A DNA stretch of 64,000 nucleotides from Halobacteriales archaeon (GCA_018609935.1 JAHENH010000069.1:1-64000); one strand, 5' to 3'. Shown: positions 8,334 to 18,874, numbered from the stretch's first letter. Translations and numbers: made by a program. The notes: generated by a model from the letters alone, not told the origin.

Positions 8334-11300
8334 CTAGTTTTTGTTTTGTGTTTTTTGTATTTCTTCCATTACTCTATTGTGAAATTGTTTTATTACTGAA
8401 TCTCTGTCTTCTGCTAGGACTACGTCGCTTGAAGAAAGTGCGGCTAGTCCGAAAGCCATAGGGCTTGGTGTTGGTGTTTCTATAAATGATAGTTCTAGTT
8501 TTTTTTCATTTATGTTTTTTAGTTCGTTCTCTATTTTTCCTATATCTAGTTTGTCTTCCATACATTCTCTGTATGTTTCTTCTAATACTGCAAAATCTTC
8601 GAAGTCCTGTGCTATACCTAAAAGCATATCTGAATCTACCTGTTGTCGCTTTGCGGTTTTTTCATATCCCTTATAGTTTTTTAATATCATTAGAGACCGT
8701 GTTGCATTTATTCTGAAATATCTTTTTAATAGTTCGGTCCCATCTAGTGCTTTCTTCAGTTTTTCTCTCGCATTCTCTGGATCCAAGCTGTCGAATATGT
8801 CATATAGATTTACTTTCCCTATATCATCAGGGATTGATATAACAAATCCGTTATCTGCTATTGATATTTTTACGTTTTTTCCAGTTCTTCTAGAGAACTC
8901 ATATGCAACCATCCTTGATAGACCGTCGTTGAATTTTCTACCATAGACTGAATGGAAATAATACTTTCTTTTTCTAGATTTTTCGTCATGTATTTGTTCT
9001 ACAACAAACCTATTATTCGTTGATATACCAGATTGTCCTGTATATTTTAGTTGTTCATCAAATATCTGTAATATAGAGCGTAATGAATTTTTATCTATTG
9101 GATAGGGAGAAAGAAACTGTCTTCCTTTATTTTGTTTTATTTTGTCTATCATTTTTTGTTTAAAGTTTAGTATTTCTTTACCTAGATCATATGAAAGTGG
9201 TAGACGTTCTGAAAACCATGATGGAACTGTGGGTTCCTCGTTTGTCCTATCTACATATACCTTAGATCCACGTCTATATCTAAACTTATAATTTTTACCA
9301 CCTAAAACAAATACATCACCTTTCTGTAGTTTATCAAGATATCCTTCATCTAGATCTCCAACCCATTTATCACTACCCCGGATAAATACATCACAAGAAA
9401 ATTCATCAGGTATAGTCCCAATATTTGTCATATAAATAGGACGAGCCATCCGTCCTCTACTTCCATATATCTTTTCACCATCCTGTTCATCTTCCCATAT
9501 TTTAGCATATATATTCCTCTCTTCTAATCCCTCATAATCAGCTTTAAGATATCTTAAAAGAGAGCTCCATTCATCCTCTGTATAATCTCTATATGGATAT
9601 GCACTCTTTATTGTCTCTACTAATTCTTTTTCTTTACATACATCATTTATAGTCATCCCATATACGTGTTGAGCTAAGACATCTTGCGAGTTTTCAGGGA
9701 TGAAAACTCTGTCTATAAATCCTTCCTGTGCCTTTTTAAGCATTACACTACATTCTAATAGTTCATCTCTATCTAATGCGATAATTCTCCCTTTAACAGT
9801 TTCACCTAATGTATGTCCAGCTCTACCAATCCTCTGTAGAAGACTAGAAACAGATTTTGGAGAACCTATCTGTACTACAAGCTCAACACTAAAATCAACA
9901 CCAAGCTCCAAGGAAGTAGAACTAGTAACCACCTTCATATCCCCACTCTTTAATCCTTCCTCAACTTTTTTTCTTGATTCCTTACCTAAAGATCCATGAT
10001 GACAACCAGAATTATCCTCACCGTATCGATCAGGGAATTCATCCCTAAGATTATGTAGAATTCTTTCCGCTCCACTCCTTGTATTTGTAAAAATCAATGT
10101 AGAACTATGGTTTTCTATGAGATTATCAAGATCTCTATAAAATTTTTTATTTATTGTTTCAGAAGAAGTATTTATTAGATCCTGGCTAGGACATTTAAGC
10201 TCTATGTCAAAATCACGTACAAAACGAGTATCAACAACCTCATAACTACGTGGTTTGTTTTCTATTGGATTCCATCCAACCAAAAATCTAGCCATCTCAT
10301 CTAAAGGCTCAACAGTAGCAGAACAACCAATCCGTACAAAAGAACCATCAACTAGATCTTCAAGACGCTCAAGAGACACAGAAAGATGGGTACCCCGTTT
10401 ATTGTTAGCCAATGCATGTATTTCATCAACTATGACCCACTGTATAGTGTTTAGTTTTTCACGGAATTTAGGAGAATTTAAAAGTATACCTAATGTCTCA
10501 GGAGTGGTGTTTAATATATGAGGGGTATCATCCAACATCTTCTGTTTTTCATAGCTTGTTGTATCACCATGCCGTATCGCATGCCTAATATCTATGTTTC
10601 TACCTTTCTCTTTTTCCTTTTTTTCTATACCTAAAAGAGGGACCTCAAGATTTCTATGTATATCATTAGCAAGACTCTTCAAAGGAGAAACATATAAACA
10701 ATAAACCGAGTTTTGTAGGCCTTCATTTTTCTCTTTTTTCAAAAGTTCATTTATAATAGAAGAAAAAGAAGCCAAAGTATTATGCATATAAAACCCTCCA
10801 AAACCACCTACAAAATTATTTGTTCTAGGAACAGAAAGATCAACCAACAAACCAGAATAATCCACTACCTTAATTTTGTCTATCTCCACCCAACCAATAT
10901 TTTTATCATCACTATACTCAAAAAAATCATCAACTCCATACCTATCCTGAAAAACTAAACCTGTATCCAACCTATGAGGGCCATCAAGTCTATTAGGCCC
11001 TATAGTTTGTCTTTCTTTTATACCCTCATCTAGTATAGAAAGATCTTTTCTATTTAAAATTAAACAGACACGACAATCATTATTTATAGGTTTTTGGATA
11101 GTCAGTATTCCAAAAGAAAGAAACAAGTAATTAAGTTGTTCTGCCATAATTTTATTTTCAATCTCTACACCAACCCCCAGGTTTTCTTCCCTTGCTTCTA
11201 GGTTGACATAGACAGAAAGAAACTCATGTTTAACATCACTAGGACAATTTAGAATCCAGGATGGAAGACGTCTACTATGTTTATTTTCTAATGAAAGATT

Positions 11301-12398
11301 AAATAAACTGGATAGAAATGATACAAATCCTGTGTCTTCTATTATTATTTTGTTTCTATCCTCATAGAAATCTAGACCAAACTTTGTTTTTAACAATTTA
11401 GATATATCTAGATCAATTGAGGGTTTTTTATCTAATACAATTGTTTTTTCTTGTTCCTTTATTTTTCCCTGAGAAAGTATAAAACCATACAGACCACCTA
11501 TGTCTTTATCTATACTATCTGGAAATCTAAAAAAGGAATATCCACCATCAAATAAAACACAAACCTCATTCCTTTTAAAAGACAATTCTTCTAGTTTATC
11601 TTTTAAAAAATCTATTCGTTCTATCTGTTCTATATCTTGTTTTTGTATCTTTCTTATATCTCTATTTTTATCAAAATCCTTAGTTCGGATTTCCTCTGTT
11701 ATCTCCAATAAAGCTAAGATATTTTTAAGATCACGTTTATCAAGTGTATCTAACGAACCAGATCCGTCTAGACAGTCAATATATTCTTTGTACTTTTTGT
11801 ATGTGACTATAAAACCAGACCTAGGTTGTTTTTGATTTAATAGATCAAACCTCTCTTTTTCTACAGGTAAAGATATTTTTTTAGGGATGCCAATTTTGTC
11901 GCTTTCTTTTATGTTTTTTGCTTTTTTCCAATCTATATTGTTTTTTGAGTTAACTAAAAGAGGATGATCTGGTGTTATTTTTACCTTCCTACCATCTTTA
12001 GTTTTTATTTTATAGATGTCTCCACTGTATTTTTCTTTATATATAGCGGATTTTCTTTTTGTTATATCAGACCCATCAAAGGAAAAAGATTCTATGTCAC
12101 TACTATATAGTTTTCCATGGCTATCTTCAAATATTTTATTTTTTGTATGGTCTAAGATGTCTTTTGCTGTTTTTATCTCCATTTTTCCATTTTTTAAAAA
12201 TGGTATGGGTGTATCTTGAGTTACGCATTTTCCACTACCTGTAGGTGCAGCTATCAATACATTTTTATCTTTATGTATAAGTGGTATAGCTTTTTTTTGT
12301 GGTGGAGTAAATAACTCTTCAGTCCAATCTATATCTTTAAATTCTTCTTTCCACCACTCAGAAAGCGAAGATTCGAATAACTCAATAGCTGAGTTCAC
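8334..12398 (-). CDS. Lhr-type ATP-dependent helicase, interrupted by an intein
   Basis: The 1354-residue precursor contains an 871-residue Lhr helicase after removal of a 483-residue intein. Host motifs in order: Q-like motif FTPPQKKAIP, Walker A APTGSGK (residues 51-57) cut by the intein, YVSPLKSLANDI, Walker B IVDEIHAL, SATVEPL, then the second RecA domain with TSSTSLELGVDF and LLQRIGRAGH, and a long Lhr-core C-terminal part. Lhr proteins are SF2 DNA translocases acting in repair or recombination. They are distinguished from other SF2 helicases by the large conserved C-terminal domain. The gene is monocistronic or leads no obvious operon. Splicing is needed to restore GSGK-T. Confidence 0.93.
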   Translation of the reverse strand: MNSAIELFESSLSEWWKEEFKDIDWTEELFTPPQKKAIPLIHKDKNVLIAAPTGSGKCVTQDTPIPFLKNGKMEIKTAKDILDHTKNKIFEDSHGKLYSSDIESFSFDGSDITKRKSAIYKEKYSGDIYKIKTKDGRKVKITPDHPLLVNSKNNIDWKKAKNIKESDKIGIPKKISLPVEKERFDLLNQKQPRSGFIVTYKKYKEYIDCLDGSGSLDTLDKRDLKNILALLEITEEIRTKDFDKNRDIRKIQKQDIEQIERIDFLKDKLEELSFKRNEVCVLFDGGYSFFRFPDSIDKDIGGLYGFILSQGKIKEQEKTIVLDKKPSIDLDISKLLKTKFGLDFYEDRNKIIIEDTGFVSFLSSLFNLSLENKHSRRLPSWILNCPSDVKHEFLSVYVNLEAREENLGVGVEIENKIMAEQLNYLFLSFGILTIQKPINNDCRVCLILNRKDLSILDEGIKERQTIGPNRLDGPHRLDTGLVFQDRYGVDDFFEYSDDKNIGWVEIDKIKVVDYSGLLVDLSVPRTNNFVGGFGGFYMHNTLASFSSIINELLKKEKNEGLQNSVYCLYVSPLKSLANDIHRNLEVPLLGIEKKEKEKGRNIDIRHAIRHGDTTSYEKQKMLDDTPHILNTTPETLGILLNSPKFREKLNTIQWVIVDEIHALANNKRGTHLSVSLERLEDLVDGSFVRIGCSATVEPLDEMARFLVGWNPIENKPRSYEVVDTRFVRDFDIELKCPSQDLINTSSETINKKFYRDLDNLIENHSSTLIFTNTRSGAERILHNLRDEFPDRYGEDNSGCHHGSLGKESRKKVEEGLKSGDMKVVTSSTSLELGVDFSVELVVQIGSPKSVSSLLQRIGRAGHTLGETVKGRIIALDRDELLECSVMLKKAQEGFIDRVFIPENSQDVLAQHVYGMTINDVCKEKELVETIKSAYPYRDYTEDEWSSLLRYLKADYEGLEERNIYAKIWEDEQDGEKIYGSRGRMARPIYMTNIGTIPDEFSCDVFIRGSDKWVGDLDEGYLDKLQKGDVFVLGGKNYKFRYRRGSKVYVDRTNEEPTVPSWFSERLPLSYDLGKEILNFKQKMIDKIKQNKGRQFLSPYPIDKNSLRSILQIFDEQLKYTGQSGISTNNRFVVEQIHDEKSRKRKYYFHSVYGRKFNDGLSRMVAYEFSRRTGKNVKISIADNGFVISIPDDIGKVNLYDIFDSLDPENAREKLKKALDGTELLKRYFRINATRSLMILKNYKGYEKTAKRQQVDSDMLLGIAQDFEDFAVLEETYRECMEDKLDIGKIENELKNINEKKLELSFIETPTPSPMAFGLAALSSSDVVLAEDRDSVIKQFHNRVMEEIQKTQNKN
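10779..12227 (-). other. Intein in Lhr, inserted directly after the Walker A lysine
   Basis: The 483-residue intein starts at Cys58 of the precursor (CVTQDTPIP, block A) and ends at MHN, with Thr as the +1 extein residue. Block B is GRKVKITPDHPLLV, block F YSGLLVDLSVPRTNNFVGG and block G GFYMHN, so all splicing residues (Cys1, TxxH, His-Asn, +1 Thr) are present. The middle holds a LAGLIDADG-like motif (GGLYGFILSQG) and a second weak one (EFLSVYVNLEA). Both lack the catalytic acidic residue, so splicing should work but homing activity is probably lost. Confidence 0.9.
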
Positions 12399-12422
12399 AA
12401 AAGAAACGAAGAGGAAAACTCT

Positions 12423-14087
12423 TTAATAGTTTTCTATTTGGTTTATTTCTTCTAGATATATATTGTGTAGTGATCGGTTGCTGCCTGCGAGTTCGTTTCT
12501 TTGGTCTTGTTTCATTGGGTCATATTCATTTCCATCCAAATTAGTTATTTTTGCTCCAGCCTCCTTTGCTATAAGTACACCAGCTGCAGTATCCCAAGGA
12601 TAAGTATCATACTCCCAAACAGCATCTGCACTACCACTTGCAAGATAACAAAGATGCAAAGCTGCAGACCCCAAACGCCTTATAGCCCTAGTCTTCTGAT
12701 AAAAATGAGTAAGATACTGACCATCCGGATCATAACCAGAAATCAAAACACTTTCTTCTAGGTTATCTCTATCTGAAACAGATAATTTGGAATCTCCGTT
12801 TTTGTATGCTCCTCTTTCTTTCATCGCTGTATAAACATCGTCCGTTTCTGGTACGTATATGCATGCTGCGAGTGGTTTGTTTTCCTCAAGTAGGGCGATA
12901 GAAACAGAATAGTTAGGATTACCATTAGCAAAGTTTCCAGTACCATCTAATGGATCAATCAACCAAGTATAACGACTATCTTTATCCTGCATAACTTCCT
13001 CCTCAGACATAATATTATGCTCAGGAAACTCATTCTCAATAGCTGTAGTGATTATTTCATTAGATATGTAGTCTGCTTCTGTAACAACATCAGAAGCACT
13101 ACTTTTACGTGTTACCTCAGCCTCACCTCTGAGTTCTCTTAGTGGTTTTCCTGTACTCTGTGCTGCTTCTTTTGCGACACGTACAGCCCTTTCTTCCATG
13201 CCTTCTTCAACAGTAGTTTTGACTGGTGATGGTCTTTCTCCATCTCGTATACTCCAGCCTAAGAGTTCTGTTGTGCTGAAAAAGCTCTCGTCATAGCTTG
13301 TTTTTACTAAGAATCCAGGGGTTGGTGAGCCAGAGATTTCTAGGGTGTCTCCACGACCTATCTGTGTATGGTATCTACCACCATCTACTAGTACTTGGCA
13401 TTCATCTTCAGGCTGAATAACTATTTCAGCATTTTTATCTACTACTATTGGTCTTACACCTAGTCTATGTACGTTTAGTGGTGTTATTTGTAGTGTTGAA
13501 TTATCTTTAGGATAGTGTATTGGTCCTCCTGCAGATAATGCAAGACCTGTTGATCCTGTAGGAGTTGAGACTACTACACCATTCCCTTCATATTCTCCCA
13601 CATATTCCCCATCTACAAATACCCGTAGATCTGCTATTTTTCTCTCTACAGGATCCTCAGGGGGAACATTCTGTACTATAACATCATTTAACCCTGTTCC
13701 ATCTAGAGGTCCTTTTACCTGTATTCTTTCTCTACGGTCTATTCTAGCTCTACCACTTAATACTTCATCTAACGCTTCCTCTATGTCATTTGAATCAATT
13801 CTTGCAAGAAAGGCAAGTCTTCCAGCGTTTATTCCAACTACTGGAACTTCTTGTGGTGAAAATTCTTTTATTCCTTCTAAGAATGTTCCATCCCCACCTA
13901 TTGTTATACCTAATGTCTTGTCTTTATCATCTACATCAATATCTGTTCCTACTTCATATGTTTCAACATCTATATCTCTTTTATCTCCCCAGGAATATAA
14001 TAGATCTTCTGCCTCGTCTGCGTTTGGACTTACTAAACCAATTATTTTCTTCGTAGTAGCTAGCCTCCTCGCTTGCATAAACACCAT
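12423..14087 (-). CDS. nadK: Fusion of NAD kinase (N-terminal) and inositol-monophosphatase-family phosphatase (C-terminal)
   Basis: One 554-residue chain. Residues about 15-285 form an NAD kinase: GITIGGDGTFLEG (GGDGT), GINAGRLAFLA, and GVVVSTPTGSTGLALSAGGP. Residues about 300-545 form an IMPase-superfamily domain: WLIDPLDGTGNFANG (metal-binding DPLDGT) and WDTAAGVLIAKEAGA. MJ0917 of Methanocaldococcus joins NAD kinase to an NADP phosphatase, so this protein may both make and remove NADP; the order in MJ0917 is, as I recall, the reverse. The C-terminal half could instead act on inositol phosphate or fructose bisphosphate. ATG 14087 was chosen; ATG 14078 is also possible. Confidence 0.93.
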   Translation of the reverse strand: MVFMQARRLATTKKIIGLVSPNADEAEDLLYSWGDKRDIDVETYEVGTDIDVDDKDKTLGITIGGDGTFLEGIKEFSPQEVPVVGINAGRLAFLARIDSNDIEEALDEVLSGRARIDRRERIQVKGPLDGTGLNDVIVQNVPPEDPVERKIADLRVFVDGEYVGEYEGNGVVVSTPTGSTGLALSAGGPIHYPKDNSTLQITPLNVHRLGVRPIVVDKNAEIVIQPEDECQVLVDGGRYHTQIGRGDTLEISGSPTPGFLVKTSYDESFFSTTELLGWSIRDGERPSPVKTTVEEGMEERAVRVAKEAAQSTGKPLRELRGEAEVTRKSSASDVVTEADYISNEIITTAIENEFPEHNIMSEEEVMQDKDSRYTWLIDPLDGTGNFANGNPNYSVSIALLEENKPLAACIYVPETDDVYTAMKERGAYKNGDSKLSVSDRDNLEESVLISGYDPDGQYLTHFYQKTRAIRRLGSAALHLCYLASGSADAVWEYDTYPWDTAAGVLIAKEAGAKITNLDGNEYDPMKQDQRNELAGSNRSLHNIYLEEINQIENY

Positions 14088-14428
14088 TTAGAAACTACCT
14101 TGTATAATCTTAACGAAAGATAGTCAAAATTAATGTATATATTTATATATCTGGTTATATCTTCATAAATTAATATTATACAAAAATATATTGAACTATA
14201 CAAATATAGTATAGATTTTTTGGAAACTATAAACTATTATTTTTAATCTATGAAATCTAAGACACAACTATATAAACATAGTTTATTTATATTATATATG
14301 CCTAAAATAAATCTTTTCTATATATGAAAAATAAAAAGTTGACACAAATAAAAGATTAAAAAATCGAAAATAGAAAAATTATAAAAAATCTACAGGTATA
14401 TTAAATTTTTAACTCTTTATTAAAGGTC
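14088..14428. other. Very AT-rich gene-free spacer
   Basis: About 340 bases of extremely AT-rich sequence between the NAD kinase fusion start and the thermosome stop. It must contain the promoter of the NAD kinase fusion and the terminator of the thermosome gene, but many TATA-like strings make a specific call impossible. I see no RNA gene or repeat. Confidence 0.4.
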
Positions 14429-16099
14429 TTACATCATGGCGCCGGGAGGTGCACCTCCCATTCCGCCACCCATTCCTCCCATGCCTCCTCCAGGTGGGCC
14501 GCCACCTGGTCCTCCTTCTTCATCGTCGCTACTGCTACCTCCAGAAACTACATCATCTATACGTAGTATCATTACCGCAGCTTCAGTAGCACTAGATGTA
14601 GCCTGGGTCTTAACGGATAATGGCTCTATAACTTCATCCATACTTCTTGTTTCACCTGTGTATGCATCAAGTCCAACGTCTTTTTGTCCAGAATCATGTT
14701 TACTTCTAAGTTCTACAAGTGAATCTATAGAATCGTGTCCAGCGTTTTCAGCTAAAGTTCTTGGTATTACCTCTACTGCATCAGCGAAAGATTCTACAGC
14801 TAGTTGCTCTCTCCCAGAAACACTATCAGCATAATCTCTAAGTCCAAGAGCAACTGCTATTTCAGGAGATCCGCCACCAGTTAGTACTCTACCATTTCTT
14901 AGGGTAGTAGCTACAACGTTTAGAGAATCTACAAGAGCTCTTTCAGCTTCTTCAACTACGTGTTCTGTACCTCCTCTTAGAAGTACTGATACACTCTTTG
15001 GATTTTCACATCCTTCAACAAATGTCATCTCATCGTCTCCGACAGATCTTTCTTCTACAAGGTCAGCATTTCCAAGATCTTCTTCTTTAAGATCTTTTAT
15101 GTCAGATGTTATTCTTGCTCCTGTAGCTCTTGCGAGTTTTTGCATATCACTTTTCTTTGCTCGTCTGATTGCTAATATTCCTTCTTGTGCTAGGAAGTGT
15201 TGTGCCATGTCATCTATTCCTTTCTGACAGAAAACAACGTTAGCGCCAGAATCTACTATTTTGTCTACCATTTCCCTTAGCATGTTTTCTTCCTCATCTA
15301 GGAAGCTTTGTAGTTCGTCTGGACTGCTAACACTTATTTCAGCATCTGTTTCTGTTTCTTTGACTTCGATAGCTGTATCTATAAGAGCTATTTTAGCATT
15401 GTCTACGGATCCAGGCATGTTTGGATGTGTGCGTTCTTTGTCTATTATCATACCATCTACGAGTTCTGACTCTCCTGCGGACCCTCCTTCTACTGTTTCT
15501 ATTTTTACATTATCTAGATCTATTTCTCCACTGTCATCTTGTACAGATAATACTGCTTTTACAGCTAGTTCGGATAGTTCATCTCTAGCTGCTTCAGCAC
15601 CTTTACCTGTCATTGCGGTTTCAGCTATCTGTCTTAGTTTTTCTTCATCGTCACCGGATACATCTTCGGATGTGTCCTCTAATATTTCACGTGCTTTTTC
15701 GGATGCTTTTCTGTATCCGCTTGCTATAACTGTGGGGTGTACATCTTGGTCTAAAAGATCTTCTGCTTTTTTAAGCAGCTCTCCTGCTATAACTACTGCC
15801 GTTGTTGTTCCGTCTCCTGTTTCTTCTTCTTGGCTGTCTGCGACCTCGACTATCATTTTTGCAGCTGGATGTTCTACATCCATTTCGTCTAGAATGGTGA
15901 CTCCATCGTTTGTTATAACTACATCTCCGAGATTGTCGACAAGCATTTTGTCCATGCCCTTTGGGCCAAGAGTTGTCCTTACAGCTTCAGCCACAGCTTT
16001 CGCTGCGGTAATATTCATCGATTGTGCATCTTTCCCACTTGTTCTTTCTGACTCTTCACTTAGTACTAGTACTGGTTGACCTCCTACCTGCTGTGACAT
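14429..16099 (-). CDS. Thermosome subunit (group II chaperonin)
   Basis: The 556-residue protein has all group II chaperonin landmarks: [15 protein letters not shown], the ATP-binding [35 protein letters not shown] with the catalytic Asp, and [20 protein letters not shown]. The flexible C-terminal tail is Gly/Met/Pro-rich, as in haloarchaeal thermosomes. It forms a cytosolic double-ring folding machine. Only one subunit gene is present here. AT-rich gaps flank it on both sides, so it is monocistronic; heat-shock control is likely from the family but no specific site was identified. Confidence 0.97.
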   Translation of the reverse strand: MSQQVGGQPVLVLSEESERTSGKDAQSMNITAAKAVAEAVRTTLGPKGMDKMLVDNLGDVVITNDGVTILDEMDVEHPAAKMIVEVADSQEEETGDGTTTAVVIAGELLKKAEDLLDQDVHPTVIASGYRKASEKAREILEDTSEDVSGDDEEKLRQIAETAMTGKGAEAARDELSELAVKAVLSVQDDSGEIDLDNVKIETVEGGSAGESELVDGMIIDKERTHPNMPGSVDNAKIALIDTAIEVKETETDAEISVSSPDELQSFLDEEENMLREMVDKIVDSGANVVFCQKGIDDMAQHFLAQEGILAIRRAKKSDMQKLARATGARITSDIKDLKEEDLGNADLVEERSVGDDEMTFVEGCENPKSVSVLLRGGTEHVVEEAERALVDSLNVVATTLRNGRVLTGGGSPEIAVALGLRDYADSVSGREQLAVESFADAVEVIPRTLAENAGHDSIDSLVELRSKHDSGQKDVGLDAYTGETRSMDEVIEPLSVKTQATSSATEAAVMILRIDDVVSGGSSSDDEEGGPGGGPPGGGMGGMGGGMGGAPPGAMM

Positions 16100-16503
16100 A
16101 TATTAATATTTTAATCTGCACCATACAAGAATATTTCGTTACACTATTAAATAAGAAGAATTCAAATTTTTGGCTTTATAATCTATTTATATTTGATTTT
16201 ATAGGTATATTCTTGAAAGTTATTTAAAATAATGTCAACATCTTTAAAAAACAATTATAATTACCAAAAATAACATATATGGTATATAGAAATATACAAC
16301 CACTAAATACATAAAGAGTATTATAATTCCAAAAACCAAAAAATAACCATAAAACAAAACTACACATACATCAACATCAAAATAATACCCAATCTACTTA
16401 TTTTCCCTAATAAAAATTTTAGTTTAAAAGAATTCTCGATAGTATATCATCTATATATAAATCGGTAGAAAAATATGATGTATAAATTAATATCTATATA
16501 GAT
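16100..16503. other. AT-rich divergent promoter region (thermosome / DUF63)
   Basis: About 400 bases separate two divergently transcribed genes. The sequence is extremely AT-rich with many A/T runs. It must hold both promoters. No RNA gene, inverted repeat of note or repeat was seen. The AT-richness prevents naming one TATA box with confidence. Confidence 0.4.
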
Positions 16504-17475
16504 ATGCCTCAATGGATAAAAGATTTAAAAATAAACAAAAAATGGATTCTCTTAACACCCTACCTAATAGTTATATTGGGTGTTTTATTAGCACCAAGGA
16601 TATTTTATGATAGATTTATATGGAAATATTTCTATGGACCAATTCTTGCAGACTCTCAGGCCCTCAACACTATAGTATATAATGGTATAGAAGCACATCC
16701 AGGATATACCTTAGTAAGTGAAATATCATATGCATATACATTATTAACTATATTAATATTTCTTATCCATCTACTCAGAATCTTTGACATAGGAAAAAAA
16801 CCCCAGTTTTTCCACTCGCTAACTCCATTCATACTGTTTGGAGGGGCTATTAGAGTAATTGAAGACGCGGAACTATTGGAACTTCCACTCTCACTATTTT
16901 TTATATCCCCAATAATATATTTTACAATATTTATATATACTACAATATCTTTATTTATCTGTCTATATCTTGAGAAAAAAGACTATATAGAAAACTATAC
17001 AAAACTGCTATCAATAATAGGAATAATATCTTTCGCTACAATCCTCATAATTCTACTATCTAATGGATTTACATTATGGATACCACTAGCTATAGTTGGA
17101 CTTGCTACCCTAGCCTGGGCTATAACATGGTATCTACCAGTAATGTTTATACCAAAAATAAAAGAAGCTACAGGAAAAATGGGTATGATACTATTATGGG
17201 GACACCAAGTTGATGCAGCATCAACAGTTATAGGGCTCGAATATCTAGGATATGGAGAAAAACACCCCATAGTAAGATACATAATAGAAACATCCGGAAC
17301 CACATACTCATTTATGCTAGCTAAAGCGATTATAGTACTCCTAATTCTATATTCATTCGATAAAAAATTCCTAGAAAACTCAACAAGGCTCGCATACCTA
17401 CTTCTTATAGGAATACTAGCAATTGGACTAGGACCTGGAACGAGAGACCTAATAAGAGCCACAATAGGAGTGTAA
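16504..17475 (+). CDS. DUF63 family membrane protein
   Basis: A 323-residue polytopic membrane protein with about eight hydrophobic segments. It matches the archaeal DUF63 family through the conserved polar motif LFGGAIRVIEDAELL (about residue 115), the Trp-rich membrane segment AWAITWYLPVMF and the WGHQVDAASTVIGLEYL motif (about residue 238). DUF63 proteins are common in euryarchaea and their function is not established. ATG start at 16504. The 3' end abuts the remnant of an IS605-type element. Confidence 0.8.
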   Translation: MPQWIKDLKINKKWILLTPYLIVILGVLLAPRIFYDRFIWKYFYGPILADSQALNTIVYNGIEAHPGYTLVSEISYAYTLLTILIFLIHLLRIFDIGKKPQFFHSLTPFILFGGAIRVIEDAELLELPLSLFFISPIIYFTIFIYTTISLFICLYLEKKDYIENYTKLLSIIGIISFATILIILLSNGFTLWIPLAIVGLATLAWAITWYLPVMFIPKIKEATGKMGMILLWGHQVDAASTVIGLEYLGYGEKHPIVRYIIETSGTTYSFMLAKAIIVLLILYSFDKKFLENSTRLAYLLLIGILAIGLGPGTRDLIRATIGV

Positions 17476-17479
17476 ACTA

Positions 17480-17590
17480 AAATAGTAAGCTACCATGCCC
17501 TGAAGGGGAGGTGTGGTATTTACTGGAAAATCAGAGATTTTCCTAAAGTCGGAAACCTCTGGTTTCCGTGATTCAACGTGGATTCTGGCT
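17480..17590 (-). mobile_element. IS605-type right end / candidate omega-RNA region after tnpB
   Basis: Immediately downstream of the tnpB remnant on the minus strand lie two perfect 8-bp hairpins with 3-base loops: CGGAAACC-TCT-GGTTTCCG (17550-17568) and GGAAAATC-AGA-GATTTTCC (17525-17543). A terminal sequence CATGCCCTGAAGGGGAGG (17503-17520 on the plus strand) follows. In active IS605 elements the omega/reRNA spans the tnpB 3' end and the right end. The precise boundary cannot be set by eye. Confidence 0.5.
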
Positions 17591-18706
17591 CTAATCTGTG
17601 AGGGTACGGTAGTTGCCGTTCGCCTTCAACATCCTGTTTTTCAAGCGCACGCCTACGGATGCGCCTCCGCCGGTTGCTTTCTTACTCCGGCGGAGAAACT
17701 TTATGGCTACGTTCTTAGCGGCGTTATAATTAGCACGGCCCTCATAACCGCATTTTTGACAGTTGAAGTCACTACCGCTACGATTGTTTTTGTGCGTAAA
17801 GCCACACTTACTACAACGTTGTGATGTATACTCAGGATTTTCCTGTGTAACCTCTATACTGTATTCTTCGGCTTTGTATTTGATGTACTCATAGAGGCGG
17901 CGATATGCCCAATCGTGGAACCGATTAAGGTCGTCGCGTATACCGTCTAAGTCCTCCATCGCTATCAAGGTACAATCTTTTTCTTCGGCTTCCTCCACGA
18001 TTTTCTTCGACACCCTGGGTAGATATACATTGAAACTACCTATCTCCTTTCGCCCTACATTTTGGACATTTTCGTGGGCATCTCTTGAACCATGCTCCTG
18101 CAGCAACTTCCTGCTCTTCATACTCTCTAAGCCAATGGTTAAGATACTCTATACTCAATACATTCCGGTCAAAGTGACAACGAGAGTACCTCTTATGTTT
18201 AGGTCTACACCAAGAACCGCTCCGTTCTCAGTTTCTTCCGACTTTATCTTTACTTCTTTCATTACCGACACATAGAGGTAATAATCACCATCATGGTAGT
18301 GGAATGTTGTGCCTTTCTTTTTCCAGTCGTCTTGTAGATACCTCGTTTTGGGGTTGTCGTCACCGTCCGGTAAAACGTACTCTGCCTCGACCACTACCAT
18401 TGATTGCGGCAAGTGACACAGAACCATCTTTTAGACGTTGAATACATCTCTGTAACGCATCGGCGGTGAGATTACGCCTACCTGTACGTAGTTTGAGTAC
18501 AGGTTTGTACCCTCTCTACGTCTTCATAGGTAAGTTCGGGGAGTTTCGTCTTTGATGAGGCTATACATTCTTCAATGTTCCATCCTACGCCAGCCGCGTA
18601 TTGACACGCTTTCTTGAACTGATAGAACGTCCCACGGAAGTCTTCCTACCGTTCTTCCGATACGTCTAACTTTACCTGTACAGTTCAGCGTATCTCCACA
18701 CACCAT
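17591..18706 (-). pseudogene. tnpB: Decayed IS605-type tnpB
   Basis: At least three pieces in different frames reconstruct a TnpB. The N-terminal helical part lies at about 18645-18507 (FYQFKKACQYAAGVGWNIEE). The middle piece, 18427-18155, has RuvC-I GAVLGVDLNIRG. The C-terminal piece, 18121-17591, has RuvC-II IAMEDLDGIR and a zinc ribbon CSKCGF...CQKCGYEGRANYNAAKN. The RuvC-III motif normally reads A-D-Y-N-A-A-K-N; here Asp is Asn. Frameshifts plus this change mean no nuclease is made. Base composition is visibly GC-richer than neighbours, indicating recent acquisition. No tnpA is present. Confidence 0.88.
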
Positions 18707-18874
18707 ATATGATTACGTATATTTAACTGGTTAACTGTATTATGTAGGATGGAGTTCAATTACAGCTATGGGACAGACTAGGTCAATAGTCCGACACATT
18801 CTCCCCACACCTAAAGTCGCAGGTATCCTGCTCTGATCTGTATGATTCACTTATAGAAGAGGATTTGTTTATAT

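Noticed and set aside
15261..16079. Long plus-strand open frame of 272 codons
   Set aside because: Ser/Thr-rich shadow opposite the thermosome gene, which has unambiguous chaperonin motifs.
17513..17824. Open frame of 103 codons on the plus strand
   Set aside because: It is the antisense shadow of the tnpB 3' end and hairpins; the minus-strand fragment has clear TnpB motifs.
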